A stretch of DNA of 64,000 bases from Tabrizicola_A aquatica (GCA_965194375.1 CBDAEL010000004.1), one strand, 5' to 3'; positions 1-8,161 are shown, counted from the first letter of the stretch. Program-made: numbers and translations. The notes: generated by a model not told the origin, from the letters alone.

Positions 1-594
1 CCGGTGCGGGTGCATCGCATCTCGTTCTCGGGCGAGTTGTCCTATGAAATCGCCACCCCGGCGGGCCATGGTCTGGCACTTTGGGAGGCGCTGATGGCGG
101 CCGGGGCCGAGTTTGGCGTCATGCCTTACGGCACCGAAGCCATGCACATCATGCGGGCCGAGAAGGGCTTTATCATGATTGGCGATGAAACAGATGGCAC
201 GGTGATCCCGCAAGACCTGAACCTTGGCTGGGCGATCTCCAAGAAGAAGGCGGATTATCTGGGCAAGAGGGGGCAGGAGCGCACCTATTTGGCGAGCCCG
301 AACCGCTGGAAGCTGGTGGGGTTTGAGGCGCTGGATGGCTCGGTCATCCCCGATGGCAGCTATATCATCGCCGATGGCTTCAACGGCAACGGCCAGCGCA
401 ACACCCAAGGGCGCGTGACGTCGACCTATTACAGCCCGACCTTGAAGAAGGGCATCGCCATGGGTCTGGTCAAAGGCGGCATGGACCGGTTGGGCAATGT
501 GGTGGAGTTCAACACGCTGACCACCGCCACGGTGAAGGCGCGGGTTGTTGACCCGGTGTTCTATGACAAGGACGGGGAGAAGGGCAATGCGTGA
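1..594 (+). CDS. soxA: Sarcosine oxidase subunit alpha, C-terminal part (5' end outside window)
   Basis: This is the last ~197 codons of the alpha subunit of heterotetrameric sarcosine oxidase; the reading frame is open from base 1, so the gene begins outside the window. The visible part is the folate-binding aminomethyltransferase (GcvT-like) module: SGELSYEI, the TEAMHIMRAEKGFIMIGDETDGTVIPQ-type region around residues 45-70, and a C-terminal barrel ending in VVDPVFYDKDGE. The enzyme demethylates sarcosine to glycine and passes the methyl to tetrahydrofolate. It overlaps soxG by 8 bases, indicating translational coupling. Assignment rests on family pattern plus the soxG neighbour. Confidence 0.93.
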   Translation, partial: PVRVHRISFSGELSYEIATPAGHGLALWEALMAAGAEFGVMPYGTEAMHIMRAEKGFIMIGDETDGTVIPQDLNLGWAISKKKADYLGKRGQERTYLASPNRWKLVGFEALDGSVIPDGSYIIADGFNGNGQRNTQGRVTSTYYSPTLKKGIAMGLVKGGMDRLGNVVEFNTLTTATVKARVVDPVFYDKDGEKGNA

Positions 595-1138
595 TCCAGT
601 TGCACCCTTGGGCAATGCCCGTTTTGACGGCTTTTGCCAGATCCACGAAATCGGCCCCTTGGGGATGATCTCGCTTCGCGCCAAATCCGATGTGAAATCG
701 CTGGCCAAGGCGATCAAGGCGGCGGTGGGTACCAAGGTGCCCGCAGCGCGCCGGATCGAGATGGCTGGCGACCGCGGCTGCGGCTGGATGAGCCCGGACG
801 AATACCTGTTGATCCTGCCCTATGGCGAAACCGGGGCTGCGATGGCCGCCATTGCCAAGGCGATGGGCGACGATCACCATCTGGCCGCCGTGGTGTCAGA
901 TGCCCGTGCGGTGTTCCGGGTGGAAGGCGCCAAGGCCGATCAGGTTTTGGCCAAACTTTCCCCGGTGGACTTTGCCAAGTTGGAGCCGAATGAGCTGCGC
1001 CGCACCCGTGCGGCCCAGGTGGCCGCCGCGATGTGGCGCGACGAGGCGGGCTATACCGTGGTCTGCTTCCGGTCGGTTGCGGCCTATATGATGGGGCTTT
1101 TGTCCCATTCGGCCGCACCGGGCAGCGAACTGGCGTAA
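587..1138 (+). CDS. soxG: Sarcosine oxidase subunit gamma
   Basis: A 183-residue protein starting MRDPVAPLG, with the pattern of SoxG, the small structural subunit of heterotetrameric sarcosine oxidase (REIAxLGQ-like N-terminus, then ARRIEMAGDRGCGWMSPDEYL and the C-terminal FRSVAAYMMGLL). The ATG at 587 lies inside the last codons of soxA, so the two are coupled; an in-frame extension to 545 exists but would run far into soxA and is less likely. It ends the sox operon and is followed by a terminator-like hairpin and a convergent regulator gene. Confidence 0.9.
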   Translation: MRDPVAPLGNARFDGFCQIHEIGPLGMISLRAKSDVKSLAKAIKAAVGTKVPAARRIEMAGDRGCGWMSPDEYLLILPYGETGAAMAAIAKAMGDDHHLAAVVSDARAVFRVEGAKADQVLAKLSPVDFAKLEPNELRRTRAAQVAAAMWRDEAGYTVVCFRSVAAYMMGLLSHSAAPGSELA

Positions 1139-1155
1139 CTGGCTTAGATTTCAGG

Positions 1156-1188
1156 AAAAGGGGCTGGCTGTTTGGCTGGCCCTTTTTT
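1156..1188. terminator. Terminator-like hairpin between convergent soxG and tetR
   Basis: An AAAAGGG...CCCTTTTTT stem with GGC/GCC-rich middle, short TTT-type loop and a bulged G, followed on the + strand by a run of T. It lies 18 bases after the soxG stop and just before the end of the convergent TetR gene, so it could serve both directions. Confidence 0.55.
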
Positions 1189-1192
1189 CTTG

Positions 1193-1798
1193 TCAGGGCT
1201 TCAGAAGCCTTGAAAACAAAGTGTCAAGAAAGGCCCCAGCCTCGGCAAAGGGATCATGCCCGGTGCCCAGCACCGCGCGCACCTGCACGTCAAAATCGGC
1301 GTAATGCTGGGTCAGTGCCCAGATTGAAAAGATCAGATGATAGGGGTCCAGCCGCGCGATGCGGCCCTGATCCATCCAGCCGCCCAGTACGGCAGCCTTT
1401 TCATCGACAAGCCGTTTCAGATCGCCCTCGATCGCTTCCATGATCCGGGGCGCGCCTTGCAGGATTTCATTGGCGAAAAGGCGGCTTTCACGGGGATAGT
1501 CACGCGACAGATCGAGCTTGGACCGCACATATCCCATGATTTCGGCCAAAGGCTCGCCTTCTGGGTTGAGCGCGCGCAAGGGGTCCAACCACGTGTGCAA
1601 AAGGCGGTTGAGTAATGCGGTGTGCACCGCCTCTTTCGAGGGGAAGTAGTACAAGAGGTTGGGCTTTGATAGGCCCGCCATCTCGGCAATCTGGTCCAGC
1701 GTGGCCCCGCGATAGCCGTGGACGGAAAACACATCCAAAGCCGCCTCCAGAATGGCGGAGGAGTTCTTTTCCTGAATGCGGGTGCGAGGCTTGGTCAT
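1193..1798 (-). CDS. TetR-family regulator, RutR-like (paralog 1)
   Basis: A 201-residue TetR repressor. The N-terminal helix-turn-helix spans about residues 14-60 (ATLDQIAEMAGLSKPNLLYYF, the LLYYFPSKEAV signature). The C-terminal part has the TetR_C_13/YcdC pattern seen in RutR, the pyrimidine-responsive repressor: ESRLFANEILQGAP and IWALTQHYADF. It lies downstream of a second RutR-like gene (2401-3033) and the UPF0303 gene, all on the minus strand and next to pyrimidine catabolism genes. Ligand (uracil/thymine or a related hydantoin) is inferred from family and context only. Confidence 0.85.
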   Translation of the reverse strand: MTKPRTRIQEKNSSAILEAALDVFSVHGYRGATLDQIAEMAGLSKPNLLYYFPSKEAVHTALLNRLLHTWLDPLRALNPEGEPLAEIMGYVRSKLDLSRDYPRESRLFANEILQGAPRIMEAIEGDLKRLVDEKAAVLGGWMDQGRIARLDPYHLIFSIWALTQHYADFDVQVRAVLGTGHDPFAEAGAFLDTLFSRLLKP

Positions 1799-1908
1799 AA
1801 GGGGGCTGGTCTGTCACGCGTCTGGGGGCAAAGGATGCTGGAAAAACAGGCGGAATGCAAACACTTGGCCAGATTAGGGTCAAAGCCCAAGGGAGCATTG
1901 GCCGGGCG

Positions 1909-2382
1909 CTAAAGCCCCGCCTTCAGCTGCCGTAGGCCCGCAACGGCCAGATTGTGATCGTCCACCTGCGCAAGGCCCGAGACGGTCACCACCGCCACCA
2001 CACCAGCGCCCGCGACGCGGATCGGCACCGCGCCGCCCTGTTCGGCATAGTCTTCGACCGGCAGACCGAACTTGGCCAGCGACTCGCCCTTGGCACGGGT
2101 GCGCACGCCCACGGCCAGCGAAGCCTCTTGGAACAAAAGCGCCGTGGCCGATTTGCGCTGAATCCAGCGGTCGTTGATCGGGCCTGATCCCGGCAAGGCC
2201 GCGTGAAAAAGCGTCCGGTCGGGCGTTCGGATATTGATGACGATGGTCAGGCCACGGCCAAGCTCGGTCAGGATCTGGCCCAGCGCCAGCGCCTCGGCCT
2301 CGGCAAAGCGAGGCAGGGTCAGGCTTGCGGCTTCGGCTTGCAGGGTCTCAGAGGAGGGGAAATCGGGGGTCATGGGCACCAC
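1909..2382 (-). CDS. UPF0303 / HbpS-GlcG-like protein
   Basis: A 157-residue soluble protein of the UPF0303 group, related to the heme-degrading/HbpS-GlcG fold. Recognisable stretches are ALALGQILTELG, TPDRTLFHAALPGS, WIQRKSATALLFQEASLAVG and the glycine-rich AVPIRVAGAGVVAVVTVSGL before the C-terminus. The biochemical role is not established for this group. It may start at GTG 2382 (used here) or ATG 2373; neither has a convincing ribosome-binding site. It sits between two RutR-like regulators, 18 bases after the upstream one, so it is probably co-transcribed with it. Confidence 0.75.
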   Translation of the reverse strand: MVPMTPDFPSSETLQAEAASLTLPRFAEAEALALGQILTELGRGLTIVINIRTPDRTLFHAALPGSGPINDRWIQRKSATALLFQEASLAVGVRTRAKGESLAKFGLPVEDYAEQGGAVPIRVAGAGVVAVVTVSGLAQVDDHNLAVAGLRQLKAGL

Positions 2383-2400
2383 AAAGGGTTAAGGGTGGGG

Positions 2401-3033
2401 TCAGATGGCGCCAATGCCGCGCAGGATCATAGTTTTCACACTGTCTTTGGCTGCGCGCCATTGGGCTTCGGTCAAAGGCTTGCCGCCGTTTAAGGTCTCA
2501 ATCTGGTGGCCGAAGTCGGCGTAATGCTGGGTGGTGGCCCAAAGCATGTACAAAAGGTGCTCGGGGTTCACCGCCGCCATTTTGCCCTCATCAATCCAGC
2601 GCTGGATGAGAGTGGCGCGGCCAGTGGTCCAATCGCGCAGCGTGGTTTCCAGATAGTCCTGAATGACCGGCGCGCCGTGCATCACCTCGGACGCCCAGAC
2701 TTTGGAGCCATCGGGGTGGCGGCGCGAGATTTCCATCTTGGCGTCGATATAGGCGCCAATGCCTTCCACCGGGCCGGGTGCGCGATCCATACTTCCGGCG
2801 GCCTGCAGCCAGATTTCAAAGATGTTCTGCACGACCTGGCGATAAAGCGCCTCTTTGGTGGGGAAGTAGTAATGCAGGTTGGCTTTGGGCAGGCCCGCCA
2901 TATCGGCGATCAGCTGCATCGTGGCCCCGCCAAAGCCGGCTTCAGCAAAAACTTTCTCGGCCGCCTGCAGAATGAGCGTTTCATTCTGTTGGCGGATCTC
3001 AATCCGGCGGAGAGGGCGGGCGGTGTCAGACAT
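2401..3033 (-). CDS. TetR-family regulator, RutR-like (paralog 2)
   Basis: A 210-residue TetR repressor with helix-turn-helix at about residues 22-63 (ATMQLIADMAGLPKANLHYYF) and the RutR-type C-terminal domain (SKVWASEVMHGAPVIQDYLE, LWATTQHYADFGHQIE). It is divergent from the amidohydrolase-hydantoinase gene set, and the intergenic region carries two palindromes close to the published E. coli RutR consensus TTGACCAnnTGGTCAA. The simplest model is that it represses both itself and the catabolic genes until a pyrimidine-type ligand binds. The two paralogs may divide the work or form heterodimers; that is speculation. Confidence 0.88.
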   Translation of the reverse strand: MSDTARPLRRIEIRQQNETLILQAAEKVFAEAGFGGATMQLIADMAGLPKANLHYYFPTKEALYRQVVQNIFEIWLQAAGSMDRAPGPVEGIGAYIDAKMEISRRHPDGSKVWASEVMHGAPVIQDYLETTLRDWTTGRATLIQRWIDEGKMAAVNPEHLLYMLWATTQHYADFGHQIETLNGGKPLTEAQWRAAKDSVKTMILRGIGAI

Positions 3034-3047
3034 GGTTCAGATTTTCG

Positions 3048-3063
3048 TTGACCGTTTGGTCAG
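3048..3063. promoter_or_regulatory. RutR-like operator 1
   Basis: TTGACCGTTTGGTCAG. The arms TTGACC/GGTCA(A) with 4-base spacer match the RutR consensus TTGACCAnnTGGTCAA except at the inner A and the last base. It lies 14 bases upstream of the paralog-2 start codon on the minus strand. Confidence 0.7.
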
Positions 3064-3081
3064 GGTGTGGTGCGTTTCATC

Positions 3082-3097
3082 TTGACCATACGGTCAG
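3082..3097. promoter_or_regulatory. RutR-like operator 2
   Basis: TTGACCATACGGTCAG. Same arm and spacer arrangement as operator 1, centred 34 bases from it, and about 55 bases upstream of the amidohydrolase start. The pair sits in the only gap between the divergent regulator and catabolic genes. Confidence 0.7.
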
Positions 3098-3151
3098 GAA
3101 AAGATTCGCTGCAAGGGGCATCAAGACTCCGGCAGTTCGGGGAGAAGACGA

Positions 3152-4402
3152 ATGGCCGCACCGGGCGAGAACATCCGCATCAATTCTGCGCGTCTTTGGG
3201 ACAGCCTTGAGGAGATGGCACTGATTGGGCCGGGGGTGGCCGGGGGCTGCAACCGCCAGACCCTGACCGACGCCGATGGCGAGGGTCGCCATTTGTTTCA
3301 GCGTTGGTGCGAAGCGGCGGGCATGACCATGGGCGTGGACACGATGGGCAATATGTTTGCGACGCGCCCCGGAACAGACCCTGCGGCGCTGCCGGTCTAT
3401 ATGGGCAGCCATCTGGATACCCAGCCGACGGGCGGGAAATATGACGGGGTTCTTGGGGTTCTGGGGGCCTTGGAAGTGGTGCGGTCGATGAACGACCTTG
3501 GCATCAAGACCAAGCATCCGGTGGTGGTGACCAACTGGACCAATGAGGAAGGCGCGCGCTTTGCGCCTGCTATGCTGGCTTCGGGCGTATTCGCTGGCAT
3601 CCATACCGAGGACTATGCCAAGGGCCGCCGCGATATGGACGGCAAGCTCTTTGGCGAGGAATTGAAGCGCATTGGCTGGGAGGGGACCGAAAAGGTCGGC
3701 GCCCGCAAGATGCATGCGATGCTGGAATTGCACATCGAACAGGGTCCGATTTTGGAGGCCGAGGGCAAGGATATTGGCGTCGTCACCCACGGGCAGGGTC
3801 TGTGGTGGCTGGAAATCACGCTGACCGGTAAGGACGCGCACACGGGGTCGACCCCGATGCGGATGCGGGTCAATGCGGGCCTCGGCATGGCGCGGATCAC
3901 CGAGCGTGTGCATCAGATTGCCATGAGCCATCAGCCCAATGCCGTGGGCGCGGTGGGGCAGGTCAAGGTGTTTCCGAACTCGCGCAATGTGATCGCCGGC
4001 AAGGTGGTTTTCACGGTGGACATTCGCAGCCCCGAACAGGCCAAGCTGGATACGATGAAGGCCGAGGTGATGCGGGCCGCTCATGCTGTTGCCGCTGAAC
4101 TGGGCCTTGGCTGCGCCATCGAAGAGGTTGGGCATTTTGACCCGGTGACCTTTGATGTAGGCCTTGTGAAGATCGTCCGGCAATCAGCTGAAAACCTTGG
4201 ACTTTCGCACATGGATATCGTGTCGGGCGCGGGCCATGATGCCTGCTGGGTCAACCGGGTTGCGCCGACCGTGATGATCATGTGCCCATGTGTGGACGGG
4301 CTGAGCCATAACGAGGCGGAAAACATCAGCCCCGAATGGGCGGCGGCTGGGACCGATGTGCTGTTGCACGCGGTGCTTGACGTGGCCGAAGTGGTCAGCT
4401 GA
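3152..4402 (+). CDS. M20-family Zn-dependent amidohydrolase (N-carbamoyl-amino acid hydrolase / beta-ureidopropionase type)
   Basis: A 416-residue metallo-amidohydrolase. Metal and catalytic motifs of the M20 HyuC/PydC/allantoate amidohydrolase group are all present: GSHLDTQ (His87), YDGV (Asp98), NEEGARF (Glu132/133), LELHIEQGPIL (His194), GAGHDA and LSHNEAE (His386 near the C-terminus). Lid-domain residues HTGSTPM and RNVIAGKVVFTVDIRSP are typical. Expected to hydrolyse N-carbamoyl-beta-alanine, N-carbamoyl amino acids or similar ureides to amine, CO2 and NH3, acting after the dihydropyrimidinase two genes downstream. Preceded by two RutR-like operators. The precise substrate cannot be fixed from sequence. 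Confidence 0.88.
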   Translation: MAAPGENIRINSARLWDSLEEMALIGPGVAGGCNRQTLTDADGEGRHLFQRWCEAAGMTMGVDTMGNMFATRPGTDPAALPVYMGSHLDTQPTGGKYDGVLGVLGALEVVRSMNDLGIKTKHPVVVTNWTNEEGARFAPAMLASGVFAGIHTEDYAKGRRDMDGKLFGEELKRIGWEGTEKVGARKMHAMLELHIEQGPILEAEGKDIGVVTHGQGLWWLEITLTGKDAHTGSTPMRMRVNAGLGMARITERVHQIAMSHQPNAVGAVGQVKVFPNSRNVIAGKVVFTVDIRSPEQAKLDTMKAEVMRAAHAVAAELGLGCAIEEVGHFDPVTFDVGLVKIVRQSAENLGLSHMDIVSGAGHDACWVNRVAPTVMIMCPCVDGLSHNEAENISPEWAAAGTDVLLHAVLDVAEVVS

Positions 4403-4423
4403 GCCGAAACAGGAGCGCTGCCG

Positions 4424-5557
4424 ATGTCGATGACCCTGCCCACGGATCCGGCGCTGCCCTTGGCGGGCTGCGTTCGCGACGTGGCTGGGGCATTGCTCGT
4501 GCCACCTGCGGGGCCCGAACGGCCGCAGCCTTGTGGGGTGTTCGACGGCGCGGTTCCGGTGCCCGAAAGCCTGTGCTTTGGCGGCGATGGGCAGCATCCG
4601 ATCAACAGCTTTCCAGCACCGCGCCCAGCCGAGCAACATCTTGGGGGGACGCACCTCTTCGGTGGCATCCTCTCAGGGCATTTCGGGCATATGCTGGTTG
4701 AGGGCACGGGACGGCTTTGGGTGCTGCACGGGCGTACAGATGTTGCAGGTGTGGTGTTTTTCGCCCGACCCTTCGACAAAGCCCGGCAATGCGGCAAGAT
4801 GTTTGCCCAGATGGCGGCCGTATTGCGCTTGCCGCCTGTGACGGTGCTGGAAGCGCCGGTGACAGTGGACCGCTTGATCTTGGCCGAGCAGGGCCTTGGC
4901 TCGGGGGCCTTGTTGAACGGTCGGCCCGAGACGCGGGCGTTCCTGCGCGACCGGATGGCGCAGGTGGCCCCCGAAGGTGCTGGGCGCAAGTTTTACATCA
5001 CCCGCAGCGGCCAACCGGCGCGTCGTGGCATGATCGTGGGGGAGGCCTCGCTTGAGGCCTTGTTTGCCGCCGAAGGCTATGAGGTGATCCGCCCCGAAGA
5101 TCACAAACTCGCCCGGCAAGTTGCGATGTTTCGCGCGGCTAGCCACGTGGTGGGCACCGAAGGCTCTCCGTTCCATCTTTTGGCGATGGCGGGCCAAGCG
5201 GGCTGCAAAGTGGCTGTGATCCAGCGCCGCCGCTCACCGACCTTTTCGCAGATTTGTCAGCATCTTGAAGCCTTTATCGGCGGTACAGTCACGCGAATTG
5301 ATGCGGTGGCCAGCATTCATGCGCCGAAGAAAGCCCGCAATCCGAACCTGATTTACTTAGAGCCCTCGCGCCCCGCCATGTGGGCCGCGCTGCATGAGGC
5401 GGGTTTTGTCGGGGGCGCGCCGTGGGAGGAAATGACAGCCGAGGCGCGCAAAGCTGCGCTTGGCTGGCTTGAAGCTGAGACCGAACAACGCCTGCGGCCC
5501 GTGGCAGTGGAAGACCTGCCCGAGGACGACGGGGATGAGGAAAAAGACGCCGCCTGA
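4424..5557 (+). CDS. Glycosyltransferase family 61 protein
   Basis: A 377-residue protein with the GT61 (DUF563) catalytic-domain pattern: FYITRSGQPARRG (about residues 188-200), ASLEALFAAEGYEVIRPEDHKLARQVAMFRAASHVVGTEGSPFHLL. No signal peptide or membrane segment is visible; the C-terminus is very acidic. It starts 21 bases after the amidohydrolase and ends 25 bases before dihydropyrimidinase, so it appears co-transcribed with pyrimidine catabolism genes, an odd place for a glycan enzyme. The start at ATG 4424 follows a GGAGCG-type ribosome-binding site. Acceptor and donor are unknown. Confidence 0.75.
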   Translation: MSMTLPTDPALPLAGCVRDVAGALLVPPAGPERPQPCGVFDGAVPVPESLCFGGDGQHPINSFPAPRPAEQHLGGTHLFGGILSGHFGHMLVEGTGRLWVLHGRTDVAGVVFFARPFDKARQCGKMFAQMAAVLRLPPVTVLEAPVTVDRLILAEQGLGSGALLNGRPETRAFLRDRMAQVAPEGAGRKFYITRSGQPARRGMIVGEASLEALFAAEGYEVIRPEDHKLARQVAMFRAASHVVGTEGSPFHLLAMAGQAGCKVAVIQRRRSPTFSQICQHLEAFIGGTVTRIDAVASIHAPKKARNPNLIYLEPSRPAMWAALHEAGFVGGAPWEEMTAEARKAALGWLEAETEQRLRPVAVEDLPEDDGDEEKDAA

Positions 5558-5582
5558 GGCGCGCGAGACAAGGGAGACTGCG

Positions 5583-7037
5583 ATGTCCAGCACGGTTATC
5601 AAGAACGGCACTGTCGTGACGGCCGATCTTTCCTATGAAGCGGATGTAAAGATCGAAGGCGGTGTCATCACCGAAATCGGCAAGGGTTTGAAGGGCGACA
5701 AGGTGCTGGATGCCACCGGTTGCTATGTGATGCCGGGCGGGATCGATCCGCATACGCATTTGGAAATGCCCTTCATGGGCACCTATTCCTCCGACGATTT
5801 CGAATCCGGCACGCGGGCCGCCATGTCGGGCGGCACCACGATGGTGGTGGATTTCGTGCTGCCGGGGCAGGGTCAGGGGCTGATGGATGCCGCCCAGATG
5901 TGGCACAACAAATCGGGCCGGGCGCATTGCGATTACTCTTATCATATGGCCGTGACCTGGTGGGGCCAGAAGGTGTGGGAGGATATGGAGGACGCGGTCA
6001 AGGCGGGCATGACCTCGTTCAAGCATTTCATGGCCTATAAGGGCGCGTTGATGGTCAACGATGATGAAATGTATCAATCCTTCAAACGGGTTGGTGACCT
6101 TGGCGGTCTGGCCATGGTCCATGCAGAGAACGGCGATGTGGTGGCTGAACTGACCGCCAAGCTGATTGCCGAGGGCAACACCGGCCCCGAAGGCCACGCC
6201 TATTCGCGCCCGCCACAGGTTGAGGGCGAGGCCACGAACCGCGCGATCATGATCGCCGATATGGCGGGGGTGCCCTTGTATGTCGTGCATACCTCTTGCG
6301 AGGAGGCGCATGAGGCCATTCGCCGGGCGCGGGCGGCGGGCAAGCGGGTTTGGGGTGAGCCTTTGATCCAGCACCTGACCTTGGACGAATCCGAGTATTT
6401 CCACCCCGATTGGGACCATGCCGCACGGCGCGTGATGTCGCCACCCTTCCGCAACAAGCAGCATCAAGACAGCCTTTGGGCGGGCTTGCAGTCGGGGTCG
6501 TTGTCAGTGGTGGCCACCGATCACTGCGCCTTCACCACTGAGCAAAAGCGGTTCGGGTTGAAGTCCTTCGCCCAGATCCCGAACGGGACAGGCGGGCTTG
6601 AGGACCGGATGCCGATGCTGTGGACGCATGGGGTGAACACCGGGCGTCTGACGCCGAACGAGTTTGTGGCCGTCACATCAACGAACATCGCCAAGATATT
6701 GAATTGCTATCCGAAAAAGGGTGCAGTTCTGGTTGGGGCTGATGCCGATCTGGTGGTTTGGGACCCGAAAAAGGAAAAGACCATCACGGCCAGCGCCCAG
6801 CAATCGGCGATCGATTACAACGTGTTTGAAGGCCAGAAGGTCACCGGCCTGCCGCGCTTTACCCTGAGCCGGGGTCGGGTGGGCATTGACGATGGCAAGG
6901 TGGTGCCGAAGGAAGGCCATGGCCAGTTTGTGGCCCGCGCGCCGCGTCCGGCGGTGAACCGCGCGTTGAGCCAGTGGAAAGACCTGACGGCCCCGCGCCC
7001 TGTGACGCGGTCGGGCATGTCGGCCACGGGGGTGTGA
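5583..7037 (+). CDS. hydA: Dihydropyrimidinase / D-hydantoinase
   Basis: A 484-residue amidohydrolase-superfamily enzyme that opens dihydrouracil, dihydrothymine or hydantoins to N-carbamoyl products. Visible binuclear-zinc residues: GIDPHTHLEMPF (His57, His59), the lysine in TSFKHFMAY expected to be carboxylated (Lys147), AMVHAENGD, VVHTSCEEAH and ATDHCAF (Asp). The C-terminal beta-sandwich GADADLVVWDP is normal. ATG 5583 is preceded by AGGGAG at a good distance; the in-frame upstream extension to 5460 overlaps the glycosyltransferase and is unlikely. It works upstream of the M20 hydrolase in the reductive pyrimidine pathway. No dihydropyrimidine dehydrogenase (pydAB/preAT) is in the window. 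Confidence 0.93.
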   Translation: MSSTVIKNGTVVTADLSYEADVKIEGGVITEIGKGLKGDKVLDATGCYVMPGGIDPHTHLEMPFMGTYSSDDFESGTRAAMSGGTTMVVDFVLPGQGQGLMDAAQMWHNKSGRAHCDYSYHMAVTWWGQKVWEDMEDAVKAGMTSFKHFMAYKGALMVNDDEMYQSFKRVGDLGGLAMVHAENGDVVAELTAKLIAEGNTGPEGHAYSRPPQVEGEATNRAIMIADMAGVPLYVVHTSCEEAHEAIRRARAAGKRVWGEPLIQHLTLDESEYFHPDWDHAARRVMSPPFRNKQHQDSLWAGLQSGSLSVVATDHCAFTTEQKRFGLKSFAQIPNGTGGLEDRMPMLWTHGVNTGRLTPNEFVAVTSTNIAKILNCYPKKGAVLVGADADLVVWDPKKEKTITASAQQSAIDYNVFEGQKVTGLPRFTLSRGRVGIDDGKVVPKEGHGQFVARAPRPAVNRALSQWKDLTAPRPVTRSGMSATGV

Positions 7038-7093
7038 TGGCGGCTCTGTGCGACAGCTTGGGCCTTCATGGGCCAAGGACGGGAAAGGCGGGC

Positions 7094-7240
7094 TCAGGGC
7101 TCTCCCTGTTCGCTTTCCTCGTCGTCGTGCGGCAGTGGTGTGAAGGCATAGGCGATCTCAGGCGCGCCGAAATAGCTTTCTTCAAGGTCTTCGGGGCCGG
7201 GGGCGAAAGCAAGCGTGGTGGGGGCAAGCGGGATCAGCAT
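7094..7240 (-). CDS. Small acidic hypothetical protein (48 aa)
   Basis: A 48-residue reading frame, MLIPLAPTTLAF..., ending in an acidic tail (DDEESEQGEP). It is supported by a strong ribosome-binding site (AGGAGG, 7 bases before the ATG on the minus strand). No family is recognised. It lies antisense to its neighbours between dihydropyrimidinase and the ABC transporter ATPase, in a 295-base gap that otherwise has no gene. A longer in-frame start at 7309 lacks such a site. Could be a regulator or an antitoxin-like peptide, but nothing in the sequence proves it. Confidence 0.5.
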   Translation of the reverse strand: MLIPLAPTTLAFAPGPEDLEESYFGAPEIAYAFTPLPHDDEESEQGEP

Positions 7241-7332
7241 GGCGGTCCTCCTGTTTGCGACGAGATGGGAATAGGGGCGGGCGGGTGCAAGGATGGCACC
7301 GCTGGCCAACGAAAATGTGAAGGATCAGGTGC

Positions 7333-8142
7333 GTGATGGACAGGCAGACACAGGGCACAGCCCAAGCTGGACCGGTGATCGAGGCGAAAGACCTCAATTT
7401 GGTGTTTCACACCAATGACGGCCCGGTGCATGCGCTGAAGGACGTGAACCTGACCATCAACAAGGGGGATTTTGTCAGCTTCATCGGCCCGTCGGGCTGT
7501 GGCAAGACCACCTTTCTGCGCGCCGTCGCCGCACTTGAACATCCGACCGGCGGCACGCTGACGGTGAACGGCATGACCCCGGATGAGGCGCGGCAGAAGC
7601 GCGCCTATGGCTATGTGTTTCAGGCAGCAGGGCTTTATCCGTGGCGCACGATTGCCGGCAATATCCGGCTGCCGCTGGAGATCATGGGCTTTGACCGCGC
7701 CGAGCAAGAGGCGCGGGTGGCGCGGGTGTTGGAATTGGTGGAGCTTACGGGCTTTGGCAAGAAATTCCCTTGGCAGTTGTCGGGCGGGATGCAGCAGCGC
7801 GCCTCGATTGCCCGGGCTTTGGCCTTTGATGCCGATATTCTGTTGATGGATGAACCCTTCGGCGCGCTCGATGAGATTGTGCGGGACCGGTTGAACGAAG
7901 AGGTGCTGAAGCTTTGGGCGCGCACCGGCAAGACGATTGGGTTTGTGACCCATTCGATCCCTGAGGCGGTGTATCTCTCGACCAAGATCGTGGTGATGAG
8001 CCCGCGTCCGGGCCGGATCACCGATGTGATCGATAGCCCCTTGCCGAAAGAGCGCCCCTTGGACATCCGCGACAGCAAGGAGTTCATCGAGATTGCCCAC
8101 CGGGTGCGTGAGGGCTTGCGGGCGGGGCATTCCGATGAGTGA
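7333..8142 (+). CDS. ABC transporter ATP-binding protein, NitT/TauT/ThiZ type
   Basis: A 269-residue nucleotide-binding subunit. Walker A is GPSGCGKTT (about residues 53-61), signature LSGGMQQR, Walker B ILLMDEPFGALDE, H-loop VTHSIPEA. The sequence groups with ATPases of nitrate/taurine/thiamine-precursor importers. Start is GTG 7333 or the next codon ATG 7336; AAGGA at 7319-7323 fits either. First gene of an importer operon that also encodes two permeases and a binding protein, directly after dihydropyrimidinase; the solute is therefore probably a pyrimidine base, hydropyrimidine or hydantoin (inference). Confidence 0.9.
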   Translation: MMDRQTQGTAQAGPVIEAKDLNLVFHTNDGPVHALKDVNLTINKGDFVSFIGPSGCGKTTFLRAVAALEHPTGGTLTVNGMTPDEARQKRAYGYVFQAAGLYPWRTIAGNIRLPLEIMGFDRAEQEARVARVLELVELTGFGKKFPWQLSGGMQQRASIARALAFDADILLMDEPFGALDEIVRDRLNEEVLKLWARTGKTIGFVTHSIPEAVYLSTKIVVMSPRPGRITDVIDSPLPKERPLDIRDSKEFIEIAHRVREGLRAGHSDE

Positions 8143-8161
8143 GCTTGCGCCCATGATTACC

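Noticed and set aside
1850..1905. TTGGCCA...GGTCAA as a third RutR-like operator upstream of the first TetR gene
   Set aside because: Half-sites are 7 bases apart instead of 4 and one arm is imperfect.
3077..4183. 368-residue minus-strand frame opposite the M20 hydrolase
   Set aside because: It mirrors the codon structure of a clear M20 gene and shows no domain; a shadow of GC-rich coding.
7058..7082. CTTGGGCC...GGGCCAAG as terminator or operator after dihydropyrimidinase
   Set aside because: Arms do not pair fully and no T run follows.
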